Shown here: positions 1 to 7,829 of the stretch, in pieces
Position numbering within the stretch: the stretch's first letter is position 1
Layout of the letters: each line of letters opens with the position of its first letter
Origin: Actinomycetota bacterium
GTDB lineage: Bacteria; Actinomycetota; Acidimicrobiia; Acidimicrobiales; Iamiaceae
DNA: 35,498 nucleotides
NCBI GenBank assembly: GCA_963169755.1
Contig: CAUJFC010000065.1
Location: forward strand, 1 to 35,498
Direction: 5' to 3'
Notes under the pieces: model-generated
The model's input: the letters and a program-made list of their open reading frames with translations, nothing else
What the model was told of the DNA's origin: nothing
Databases searched by the model: none
Made by a program: the position numbers and the translations under genes

Positions 1-1
1 C

Positions 2-391
2 CGCCGCGACGTGGATGTGGAGGTCAACGGCAAGCGGTTCTCGGTGGCCATGTGGGTGCCCGAATCCCAGATCGGTACTGCTGGGCCAGCCGCTGGAGCA
101 GGGGCCACCAAGGCCAAGCCTCGCCGCAAGGGCGGTGGGTCAGGTAGCGGCGGCGGGGCCGGCACCGGGGTGATCGTGGCCCCGATGCAGGGCACCATGT
201 TCAAGGTGAACGTGGCAGTGGGTGACACCGTCGAGGCCGGTCAGGTCGTGGCCGTACTCGAAGCCATGAAGATGGAGAACAACGTGGCCACCGATGTGGC
301 CGGCACGGTGGCTGAGGTGAAGGTGGAACCCGGCCAGGCCGTCGGTTCCGGCGACGTGCTCGTGGTCATCACCCCAGCCGCCGCCGACTGA
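2..391 (+). CDS. C-terminal part of biotin carboxylase / biotin carboxyl carrier protein (5' end outside window)
   Basis: Frame open to window edge; biotinylation motif EAMKMEN and BCCP fold 'GTMFKVNVAVGDTVEAGQVVAVLEAMKMENNVATDVAGTVAEVKVEPGQAV'. Confidence 0.9.
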   Translation, partial: RRDVDVEVNGKRFSVAMWVPESQIGTAGPAAGAGATKAKPRRKGGGSGSGGGAGTGVIVAPMQGTMFKVNVAVGDTVEAGQVVAVLEAMKMENNVATDVAGTVAEVKVEPGQAVGSGDVLVVITPAAAD

Positions 392-441
392 GCCCGACCT
401 GTCTGTGTGAGGTTGTCAGCCGGAGCTGGCAGCCTCCGCTG

Positions 442-470
442 GACGGACCGGTACGTCAGGCCGGTCCGTC
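442..470. terminator. Hairpin between convergent genes
   Basis: Perfect 10-bp inverted repeat gacggaccgg-N9-ccggtccgtc; no T-tract, so terminator function is inferred. Confidence 0.5.
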
Positions 471-825
471 AGGCCTCACCCGCACAGGACGAGAACGCTT
501 CGGTCACTTCGGCCGGCAGCTCAGCGGGGTCCGAGGTGAACTCCTCGTTGATCTCCATGAGGCGGTCGAACTCGACCCCGCTCTCCTTGTCGCTCAGTGC
601 ATCGAACGCGCACCGACAGAAGTCCGCGGGGAGGGTCTTGGCCTCGGACTTCTTGGCATCGGCCGTCGCCGTGGCCCGACATCCCTTGAGGAAGGCCGCT
701 TCCAGATCGTCATAGCTCCCGGCCTGCTTCTGACCGGTCCCACAGCCCGACAACAAAAGCGCACCAACGATCAACCCGGCCACGGCGGACGAAAGACGGC
801 GGCGGTCGAGGGATTTGGACGACAC
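469..825 (-). CDS. Putative lipoprotein, unknown function
   Basis: Signal peptide and lipobox (AGLIVGALLLSGC); GTG at 825 preceded by GGAG; ORF track start at 882 is probably too long. Confidence 0.7.
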   Translation of the reverse strand: MSSKSLDRRRLSSAVAGLIVGALLLSGCGTGQKQAGSYDDLEAAFLKGCRATATADAKKSEAKTLPADFCRCAFDALSDKESGVEFDRLMEINEEFTSDPAELPAEVTEAFSSCAGEA

Positions 826-945
826 TGAATGCTCCTTGGGCGAGCCATCCGACCGCGGTCGCGACCAGACATCGGCTGTCAAACGCTAGCGGTCCGGCTC
901 TCCACGCCCGAAGCCACCGGATCGGCTCGTCGGGCTCCGGACGCG

Positions 946-977
946 CTGAAGGGGCGGCCCTAGGGCCACCCCTTCAG
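946..977. terminator. Strong hairpin downstream of GNAT gene (- strand)
   Basis: CTGAAGGGG...CCCCTTCAG 9-bp stem with inner GGCCCTAGGGCC palindrome; no U-tract. Confidence 0.5.
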
Positions 978-1123
978 ATCCGACCAGTGCTCCCCCCGGA
1001 CCACGTGCCGGAATCTCTGGTCTTCACCCACCGGTGAAGGTGCGGTGAGGTGTGTTACCCGAAATGATCGGCTGAATGCCGCGCCAACTCCATAAGTCGT
1101 TAGACCCAAAGTTTGAGCAAGGT

Positions 1124-1852
1124 TCACCAATTGGCCGATCGTTCCGGTTCGACCCCATCTGACGACGAGCGACGGAGTCGCGTCTCTTCGAACGCCACCA
1201 CTCCCAGATCCACCGGTCGTACCCTTCCGGTGGGGAACCAGCCGTGTGAACGGTAGAACTCTTGGGCCCGCCCGTTGGACCTCAGTACCGACAACTCCTG
1301 GGTGGTCAGCCCCACATCGTCCATCCATTGTGACGCCGCACCCAACAGTCTCCCGCCGCCACCCCGGCCCTGGGCAGAGGGGTCCACGTACAGCTCCCAC
1401 ACCTCCCCCACCTCAGCCTCAGCATCGGTGCCGTCCAAGTCGTCGGGGTGGGCAGGACCACAATCGACATACCCGAACACCGTTCCCGGTCGGCCCCACA
1501 CCAACAGGCGGTGGCGACGTGACGGCGGGACCATGGCCCGACCCACCCAGAAGCTGGCGGGAGGAACCACTTCGCGTTGGTCGAGGAACTGATCGGGAAG
1601 GATCCCGTTCCGGTAGCTGGTTCCCATCGCCCGCCACTTGACTGCCGCAATCGCCGCTCCGTCGAGCGCGGTGGCAACCCGGATCGGTTCGTCACGCCCG
1701 GGTGCTACGAACGGTGGGGGGAGGGCCACCCCGAATCGTCGCCGGATCAGTTCGGCCCGAGCCTGCTCCACCGGTTCTGCACAGTCGGGCGCAGGGTCGG
1801 GCTGGCCCCGGATGAGGCCCACGAGTTCGGCAACCGGGTCGGCGACAACCAC
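1124..1852 (-). CDS. GNAT family N-acetyltransferase
   Basis: 'GEVWELYVDPSAQGRGGGGRLLGAASQWM...SNGRAQEFYRSHGWFPTGR' GNAT motifs; start GTG at 1852 avoids the long overlap with rsmI. Confidence 0.75.
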   Translation of the reverse strand: MVVADPVAELVGLIRGQPDPAPDCAEPVEQARAELIRRRFGVALPPPFVAPGRDEPIRVATALDGAAIAAVKWRAMGTSYRNGILPDQFLDQREVVPPASFWVGRAMVPPSRRHRLLVWGRPGTVFGYVDCGPAHPDDLDGTDAEAEVGEVWELYVDPSAQGRGGGGRLLGAASQWMDDVGLTTQELSVLRSNGRAQEFYRSHGWFPTGRVRPVDLGVVAFEETRLRRSSSDGVEPERSANW

Positions 1853-1865
1853 GGGAGTCTCAGCC

Positions 1866-2738
1866 TCAGCCCTGGCCCGTGGCCAGGGTGTAGACCCGTC
1901 GCCGCGCCACCATGTAGGCCGCGGCGACCTCGGCCACCGCGTCTCTGCGGCTGAGCCCAGCCGAAACACGCTCGGCTAGGGCCCGACAGATCTCGTCGTC
2001 GGTCACCTCGGCGGGTTCGGGTGCTCCCTCCAGTACCAGCACGTACTCACCGCGAGGCGGAACCTCGTTCACGAACTCCACGGCCTCCCCCAAGGTCCCC
2101 CTCCAAACCTGCTCGTAGAGCTTGGTCAGCTCACGGGCCAGCACCACCCGACGGTCTGCGCCACAAACCCCGACCAGGTCCTCGAGCGTGCGCTCCAGTC
2201 GGTGCGGGGCCTCGTACAGCACTACCGTCCGTCTCTCGGCTCCCAACTCGGCCAGCCGGCTGGTCCTGGCCGACCCCTTGCGCGGCACGAACCCCTCGAA
2301 CACGAAACGCCCCACCGCCAGTCCGCTGACCACCAGTCCGGCCAGCACCGCCGATGGACCAGGCACCACCTTCACGGTGAACCCCGCGTCGACCACCGCC
2401 GCCACCAGGCGTTCTCCGGGGTCGGACACCGCTGGCATTCCGGCATCGGACACCAGCGCGACCGTCTGTCCGGCACCCAGTCGGGCCAAGACGCCGGGCA
2501 CCACATCAGCCTCGGTGTGGTCATTGACCACCCATAGGGACGGTGCGCTCAAGCCCAGGTGGGCCAGCAGGCGGCCGGTCCGGCGAGTGTCCTCGCAGGC
2601 CACCACGTCGGCGGAGCCCAGTGCGGCAGCGGCTCGGGGGCTCAGGTCATCGAGGTTACCGATCGGGGTACCGACCAGCACCAGGCGACCGGCCGATCCG
2701 CGCTGACCGTCTCCCTCTCGACCGATATCAGTGGCCAT
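1866..2738 (-). CDS. rsmI: 16S rRNA (cytidine(1402)-2'-O)-methyltransferase
   Basis: 'LVLVGTPIGNLDDLSPRAAAALGSADVVACEDTRRTGRLL' and 'VSDAGMPAVSDPG' family signatures. Confidence 0.93.
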   Translation of the reverse strand: MATDIGREGDGQRGSAGRLVLVGTPIGNLDDLSPRAAAALGSADVVACEDTRRTGRLLAHLGLSAPSLWVVNDHTEADVVPGVLARLGAGQTVALVSDAGMPAVSDPGERLVAAVVDAGFTVKVVPGPSAVLAGLVVSGLAVGRFVFEGFVPRKGSARTSRLAELGAERRTVVLYEAPHRLERTLEDLVGVCGADRRVVLARELTKLYEQVWRGTLGEAVEFVNEVPPRGEYVLVLEGAPEPAEVTDDEICRALAERVSAGLSRRDAVAEVAAAYMVARRRVYTLATGQG

Positions 2739-3117
2739 CCGAGCCGGGCCCTCCGGACCCGCCGCCCCGGTCAGGCCGGTCGGGATGCTCGCCTCGGACC
2801 TCGAGCCGGTCACCCACGCAGAGTCCCCACCGGGCGAACGATCCGGCCTCGGCCTCGACGATGTGGCGCGCCCGAACCACCGGAACCGTTACGCGGTGGG
2901 GCAGAACGCGCATGGTCTTGATGACCACCAGATCGGCGTCGCAGAACGCCACGTCCATCGGGAATCGCATTCCCAGCGAGTGAACAGAGCGGGTGTTCTC
3001 GAACAGCAGCGCCCCCTCGAAACTGTCCCGACCCAGAAGCCCGCGACGGCGGGCGGCGGCACCCTCGGCCACCTCGAGGCTGGCCAGCACCTCGTCGTCG
3101 CGCAAGAGCCAGGGCAC
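2728..3117 (-). CDS. DUF192 family protein
   Basis: 'RRRGLLGRDSFEGALLFENTRSVHSLGMRFPMDVAFCD' typical DUF192. Confidence 0.85.
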   Translation of the reverse strand: MPWLLRDDEVLASLEVAEGAAARRRGLLGRDSFEGALLFENTRSVHSLGMRFPMDVAFCDADLVVIKTMRVLPHRVTVPVVRARHIVEAEAGSFARWGLCVGDRLEVRGEHPDRPDRGGGSGGPGSDGH

Positions 3118-3123
3118 GACGAC

Positions 3124-4200
3124 CTACACGTTGAACCGGAACTCGAGGACGTCGCCGTCAGCGACCACGTACTCCTTGCCCTCGACCCGCAGCTTCCCGG
3201 CCTCTCGGGCCTTGCTCCACGAGCCGATCTCGAGCAACTCGTCCCAGTGGATCACTTCGGCCCGGATGAAGCCCCGCTCGAAGTCGGTGTGGATTTTGCC
3301 GGCACACTGCGGAGCCTTGGATCCGGCTCGGAAGGTCCAGGCTCGGGTCTCCTTCTCTCCGGTGGTGAAGTAGGTGCGCAGGCCCATCAGTTGGTAGGCG
3401 GCGTGGATGAAGCGCTCCAGCCCGCCCTCGCCGAGCCCGAGCGCCTCGAGCATCTCGGTGCGTTCCTCTCCACTGAACTGGGCGGCCTCGGCCTCCAGCT
3501 GAACGCACATGCCGATCACCTCGGCCCGGCCGGCCAGTTCGGCCTCGACCGGGGCGATGAGCTCGGGGATGCGGTCCAGATCGTCCTCGCCCACGTTGAC
3601 CAGAGCCAGAACCGGCTTGTTGGTCAACAGGAACTCCTGTTCCAGCACCGCCCGCTGCTCGTTTGTCAGGTCTGACCGGTAGATGGGAGTTCCCTCGGCC
3701 AGTACCGCCTGGGCGGCATCGAGGGCGGCAACCACCTCGACCAGGGTCTTGTCCTGCTTGGCAGCCTTGCGGCGCTTCTCAACCCGGTTCTCAACGGTCT
3801 CGAGGTCGGCCAGAGCTAGCTCGATCTCCAAGATTCGCAAACACTCGAGGGGGTCCGAAGGCCCGGGTACGTCATCGTCGACAAAGGCCCGCAGCAGGTA
3901 GACCACCGTGTCGACCTCGCGGATGTGGGCCAGGAACTGGTTACCCAACCCTTCGCCGGTGCTGGCTCCCTCGACCAACCCCCCGATGTCCACGAACTGC
4001 ACGCTGGCGGGCACCAGCTTGCGGGTGTTCGACATGACCGCCAACTGTTCGAGTCGCCGGTCGGGCACCTTGGCCACTCCCACGTTCGGGTCAGTGGTGG
4101 CAAAGGCGTAGGGGGCGGCCAGGGCGCCGCCGCCGGCCAGGGCGTTGTACAGCGATGACTTGCCCGAGTTGGGCAGACCCACAAATCCGAATCGTTCCAT
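3124..4200 (-). CDS. ychF: Redox-regulated ATPase YchF (Obg-family GTPase)
   Basis: 'MERFGFVGLPNSGKSSLYNALAG', C-terminal TGS region 'LRTYFTTGEKETRAWTFRAGSKAPQCAGKIHTDFERGFIRAEV'. Confidence 0.95.
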   Translation of the reverse strand: MERFGFVGLPNSGKSSLYNALAGGGALAAPYAFATTDPNVGVAKVPDRRLEQLAVMSNTRKLVPASVQFVDIGGLVEGASTGEGLGNQFLAHIREVDTVVYLLRAFVDDDVPGPSDPLECLRILEIELALADLETVENRVEKRRKAAKQDKTLVEVVAALDAAQAVLAEGTPIYRSDLTNEQRAVLEQEFLLTNKPVLALVNVGEDDLDRIPELIAPVEAELAGRAEVIGMCVQLEAEAAQFSGEERTEMLEALGLGEGGLERFIHAAYQLMGLRTYFTTGEKETRAWTFRAGSKAPQCAGKIHTDFERGFIRAEVIHWDELLEIGSWSKAREAGKLRVEGKEYVVADGDVLEFRFNV

Positions 4201-4284
4201 ACCGACTGGAAACCTACCGGCCCCGCCAGTTCGGACCCCCACCTGGGATTCGGGCCTCCTTCCAGGGTGCAGTGACGACCCCAG

Positions 4285-5670
4285 TCACCGGGACCAGCGG
4301 GCGCGACCCTGGGTCTTGGCCCGGTACATGGCGGCATCGGCCTGCTCGAGCAGGGACTCGGGACTCTGTTGACCATCGTCGATGGCCACACCCACACTGG
4401 CGTCGAGGTGGGCGTCATCGGGACCGGAGATGGCCGCCAGCAGTTCATCGGCGAACTGAAGGGCGGTCTGGGTGGCTGCCGCGGCCGGCACCACGATTGC
4501 CACCGCGAACTCATCGCCGCCGAGTCGGGCGGTGAGAGCACCGCGGGAAACCGAGTTCAATCGACAGGCCAGCTCACGTAGCGCCCGGTCACCGGCGGCG
4601 TGGCCGTTGCGATCGTTGATCGACTTGAGCCCGTCGAGGTCCACGAAGAACACGGCAGTGGTCTCATCGGCACGAGCCCTCACATCTCGGACCCACGCCT
4701 GGAACTGGTCGCCGAAGCCCAGCCGGTTGAGCAGACCGGTGAGAGCATCGTGGCGGGCGGCGTGCCACATGTCGCGGTGCAGGTTCCGGCGCTCCACTGC
4801 GATGGACAGGACCTCGGTCAATTCGGGGGCGGCATGGAAGAACTCGAGGCGGGCGATGATCGTGTGGTCGAACCACACCAGCAGGCAACCATCGCCGCCT
4901 GCCCCGTCGCTGACCGGGGCGACTCCGAACCCAGCGAACCCCTGGGTCCGTGCCGCGTTCTGGAGATCGTCGGGCAGTCGGGCCCCATCGACCACGACGA
5001 CCGGCGATGCATCTCGGGCCAGCTCCCATGGTGTACCGCCGTCTTGATCACGCACGCTGCCCTCGGCATGGGCGATCAGCAGTCCATCCAAACCGGTGAT
5101 GAACACCTGGCGACTGTCGGGACCGTCCGGAATGACCACGGCCATCCCGGTGTTGGGCCAGCGTCCCAACACCGCTTCGCCCACCAGGGCCACCGTGGTC
5201 TCCAATGGCGCCCCCTCGGCAACCGAGCGCAAGGCCCGGTTCACCGCCCGTCGAGCCGAAGCCTCGCGGGCGACCACCGTCACGTAGTCGGCTCCGTCAT
5301 GGGTGATGATCCCGGTCTTGATCTCGACTTCGCGCACGTTGCCCAGAGTGGTCAGGATCCGGAAAGGGGCCACCGCGGTGCGACCCGGAAACTGCTGGGC
5401 GTAGTCGAGACCGTCGATGGCTCGGGCCAGGTCGTCGGGGTGGATGAGACCTAGACCGTTCACCCCCAACAACTCGGCCCGACTGCATTCCATCAGGTGA
5501 GCCATGGTCTCGTTGGCCCAGATCACCAGGCCGTCGGGCGCGATCACACAGATGCCGTCAGCGAGACTGGCCGCCAACTCGTGATCGAGGTCCCAGATGG
5601 TGGAGCCCGATTCACCCACCGATCCAACCTCCCCGTGGCCGATGTCCACCTGTGTCCATCGGCACATCAC
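4285..5670 (-). CDS. PAS-domain diguanylate cyclase (GGDEF)
   Basis: 'DALTGLLNRLGFGDQF' ... 'LTARLGGDEFAVAIV'; N-terminal PAS-like region. Confidence 0.9.
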   Translation of the reverse strand: MMCRWTQVDIGHGEVGSVGESGSTIWDLDHELAASLADGICVIAPDGLVIWANETMAHLMECSRAELLGVNGLGLIHPDDLARAIDGLDYAQQFPGRTAVAPFRILTTLGNVREVEIKTGIITHDGADYVTVVAREASARRAVNRALRSVAEGAPLETTVALVGEAVLGRWPNTGMAVVIPDGPDSRQVFITGLDGLLIAHAEGSVRDQDGGTPWELARDASPVVVVDGARLPDDLQNAARTQGFAGFGVAPVSDGAGGDGCLLVWFDHTIIARLEFFHAAPELTEVLSIAVERRNLHRDMWHAARHDALTGLLNRLGFGDQFQAWVRDVRARADETTAVFFVDLDGLKSINDRNGHAAGDRALRELACRLNSVSRGALTARLGGDEFAVAIVVPAAAATQTALQFADELLAAISGPDDAHLDASVGVAIDDGQQSPESLLEQADAAMYRAKTQGRARWSR

Positions 5671-5691
5671 GACGGAAGCTGAAGTACAAGA

Positions 5692-6507
5692 TCAGACCTC
5701 GAAGGCGCCGTCGAGCACCCTCTCGATGACCCGGGCCACCCCGTCCTCGTCATTGGCGGTGGTCACCAGGTCGGCGGCCGCCAGCAACGCCGGGTGGGCG
5801 TTGGCCATCGCCACCCCCATTCCCGCCCAGGTGATCATCTCCAGATCGTTGGGCATGTCTCCGAACGCCACCACCTCGGCAGCACCCAGTCCTCTCTCTT
5901 CCAGCAACCTCTCGACCGTGTGGGCCTTGTGAACGCTGGGATGGGACAGCTCCAGGAAGGACTCGTTGGTCGAATGGGTCACCAGGGCCCGCTCCCCCAC
6001 CAGTTCTTGGACCATGGCCGCCGAGCCCACCGGAGCCGGGTGGGGCAGTCGGACGATGAGCTTGGTGACCGGCTCGTCGAGGAAGGTACGCACGGGCGCC
6101 TCGCGCAGCCCCGGAATCAGCGCCCGCAGGTCCACACCGGTCTCGCGGTAGGAGGGGTCGACCCCGAACTCGAATCCCTGCTCCACCCCGAACACGGCTT
6201 CGGGAAGGTGTTTCTCGAGGTCGTCGACAATGGACAACGCCACTTCGGGGGCGATGTCGATGCGGTGGACCAGCTCGTGAGCGGCCGGGTCATAGATCGA
6301 TGCACCATTTGCGCACACCACCAGACCACGGTCGCCCAACTCGTCGACCACGGGAGCGATCCAGCGGGGCGGCCGTCCAGTGGCGATCACCACCACCAGC
6401 CCGGCATCTTCGGCTGCCAGCACTGCGTCGCGGGTGCGTGGGGAGACCGACTGGTCCGAGCGCAGGAGAGTGCCGTCCAGGTCGGTGGCGATGGCTCTGA
6501 ACCGCAT
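5692..6507 (-). CDS. HAD-superfamily Cof-type phosphatase
   Basis: 'MRFRAIATDLDGTLLRSDQSVSPRT' ... 'VVAFGDMPNDLEMITWAGMGVAMANAHP'; start set at 6507, not 6966 as in ORF track. Confidence 0.92.
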   Translation of the reverse strand: MRFRAIATDLDGTLLRSDQSVSPRTRDAVLAAEDAGLVVVIATGRPPRWIAPVVDELGDRGLVVCANGASIYDPAAHELVHRIDIAPEVALSIVDDLEKHLPEAVFGVEQGFEFGVDPSYRETGVDLRALIPGLREAPVRTFLDEPVTKLIVRLPHPAPVGSAAMVQELVGERALVTHSTNESFLELSHPSVHKAHTVERLLEERGLGAAEVVAFGDMPNDLEMITWAGMGVAMANAHPALLAAADLVTTANDEDGVARVIERVLDGAFEV

Positions 6508-6514
6508 CCACCTG

Positions 6515-6555
6515 ACGGTATCGGCAGTCCGAGGTTGACCCACGATCGGTACCCT
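6515..6555. promoter_or_regulatory. Divergent leaderless promoter pair (HAD / PHP)
   Basis: Reverse TACCGT (6515-6520) 7 nt before ATG at 6507; forward TACCCT (6550-6555) 6 nt before GTG at 6562. Confidence 0.55.
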
Positions 6556-6561
6556 GCCCCT

Positions 6562-7587
6562 GTGGGACCGATCGAGGCACTGGACCGAGTGGCGTACCTG
6601 ATGGACCGTGGCCTGATGAGTTCCTACAAGAGCTCGGCCTTCCGCCGGGCGGCCGACACCCTGCGCTCGCTTCCCGCCGACGAGTTGGAGGACCGGCTGA
6701 CCCACGGGACTCTCGGAACCTTGCCGGGCGTCGGGGCCAGTACGGCGGCCGTGGCCCAGCAGGCGGCCGCCGGCCAGGTGCCCGACAGAATCCGTGAACT
6801 GGAGAACGCCACCCGCATTCCACTTGGTGCTGGAGCCCGGCTCCGTGACCTGCTGCGCGGCGACTGCCACAGCCACTCGACCTGGAGCGATGGTCGGGTC
6901 CCGGTGGCCGAGATGGCCAGAGCGGCCGCCGCTTTGGGCCACGAGTACCTGGTGGTCACCGATCACTCACCCCGGCTCACCGTGGCCCACGGACTCAACC
7001 CTGACCGGCTCCGCGCCCAGCTCGACGAGATCGAGGCACTCAACGTCGAGCTGGCCCCGTTTCGGATTCTCACCGGGATCGAGGTCGACATATTCGACGA
7101 TGGCACCCTGGACCAGGAGGAGGACCTGCTGTCCCGGCTGGATCTGGTGGTGGCCTCGGTGCACGCTGATCTGGGCATGGACCGCGCCGCCATGACCCGA
7201 CGCATGGTCCGGGCGGCCGCCCACCCCCACGTGGACATCCTCGGTCACTGCACCGGGCGCAAGGTCAAGGGCTTCGGGACTGCCATCAAGACGGTGCGAC
7301 CGCCATCGACCTTCGACGCCGAAATCGTGTTCGCGGCGTGCGCGACCTACGGGACAGCAGTCGAGATCAACTGCCGTCCAGAACGCCAGGACCCCCCGCC
7401 GGAACTACTGGATCTGGCCCTGGAGTGGGGCTGTCTGATCAGCATCGACTCCGATGCCCACTCGCCCGGCCACCTCGAGTTCGTGGACTTGGGCTGCGAC
7501 CGGGCGGTCAGCCACGGGATCAACCCCGAACGCATCCTCAACACCTGGTCGGCCGACGACCTGCGGGCCTGGGCCTCCTCCAAGTAG
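6562..7587 (+). CDS. HhH/Pol-beta-8kDa-like + PHP domain metal-dependent hydrolase (PolX-like without polymerase core)
   Basis: 'KSSAFRRAADTLRSLP...GTLGTLPGVGASTAAVAQQAAAGQVP' followed by PHP motif 'GDCHSHSTWSDGR...YLVVTDHSPRL'; GTG 6562. Confidence 0.85.
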   Translation: MGPIEALDRVAYLMDRGLMSSYKSSAFRRAADTLRSLPADELEDRLTHGTLGTLPGVGASTAAVAQQAAAGQVPDRIRELENATRIPLGAGARLRDLLRGDCHSHSTWSDGRVPVAEMARAAAALGHEYLVVTDHSPRLTVAHGLNPDRLRAQLDEIEALNVELAPFRILTGIEVDIFDDGTLDQEEDLLSRLDLVVASVHADLGMDRAAMTRRMVRAAAHPHVDILGHCTGRKVKGFGTAIKTVRPPSTFDAEIVFAACATYGTAVEINCRPERQDPPPELLDLALEWGCLISIDSDAHSPGHLEFVDLGCDRAVSHGINPERILNTWSADDLRAWASSK

Positions 7588-7650
7588 CGGCCCGACCGGC
7601 CCGTAGACGGTTGGCCCCGGGCCCGAACCAGCCTCTAACGTCTAGCCCCT

Positions 7651-7737
7651 ATGTCGAAGAAGACCACCAAGCGCAAGATCAACGCCCGGCGCAAGAAGGC
7701 GAACCACGGCACCAAGCCCAACGCTGGCCGCGGCTGA
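7651..7737 (+). CDS. bL37-like small ribosomal protein (28 aa)
   Basis: MSKKTTKRKINARRKKANHGTKPNAGRG*, very basic, resembles the actinobacterial 50S protein bL37 pattern (K/R-rich, KxANHGxxPN); TAACGT 9 nt upstream; terminator follows. Confidence 0.75.
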   Translation: MSKKTTKRKINARRKKANHGTKPNAGRG

Positions 7738-7777
7738 CATTCCCCCCTGTCGGGCCCCCTGAGCCCGATCTGCTGAC

Positions 7778-7801
7778 CAGGCGCAGCTGAGGCTGCGCCT
7801 G
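7778..7801 (+). terminator. Rho-independent-like terminator after bL37-like gene
   Basis: Perfect 10-bp stem caggcgcagc-tgag-gctgcgcctg followed by TTT. Confidence 0.75.
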
Positions 7802-7829
7802 TTTCGCGTCCGCACCGCGGTCGCGATGC

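Noticed and set aside
2731-3675. 314-aa + strand ORF
   Set aside because: Antisense to DUF192 and ychF, no domain signal.
4600-5454. 284-aa + strand ORF
   Set aside because: Antisense to GGDEF gene.
5794-6561. N-terminal extension of the PHP ORF
   Set aside because: Antisense to the HAD phosphatase; GTG 6562 fits domain start.
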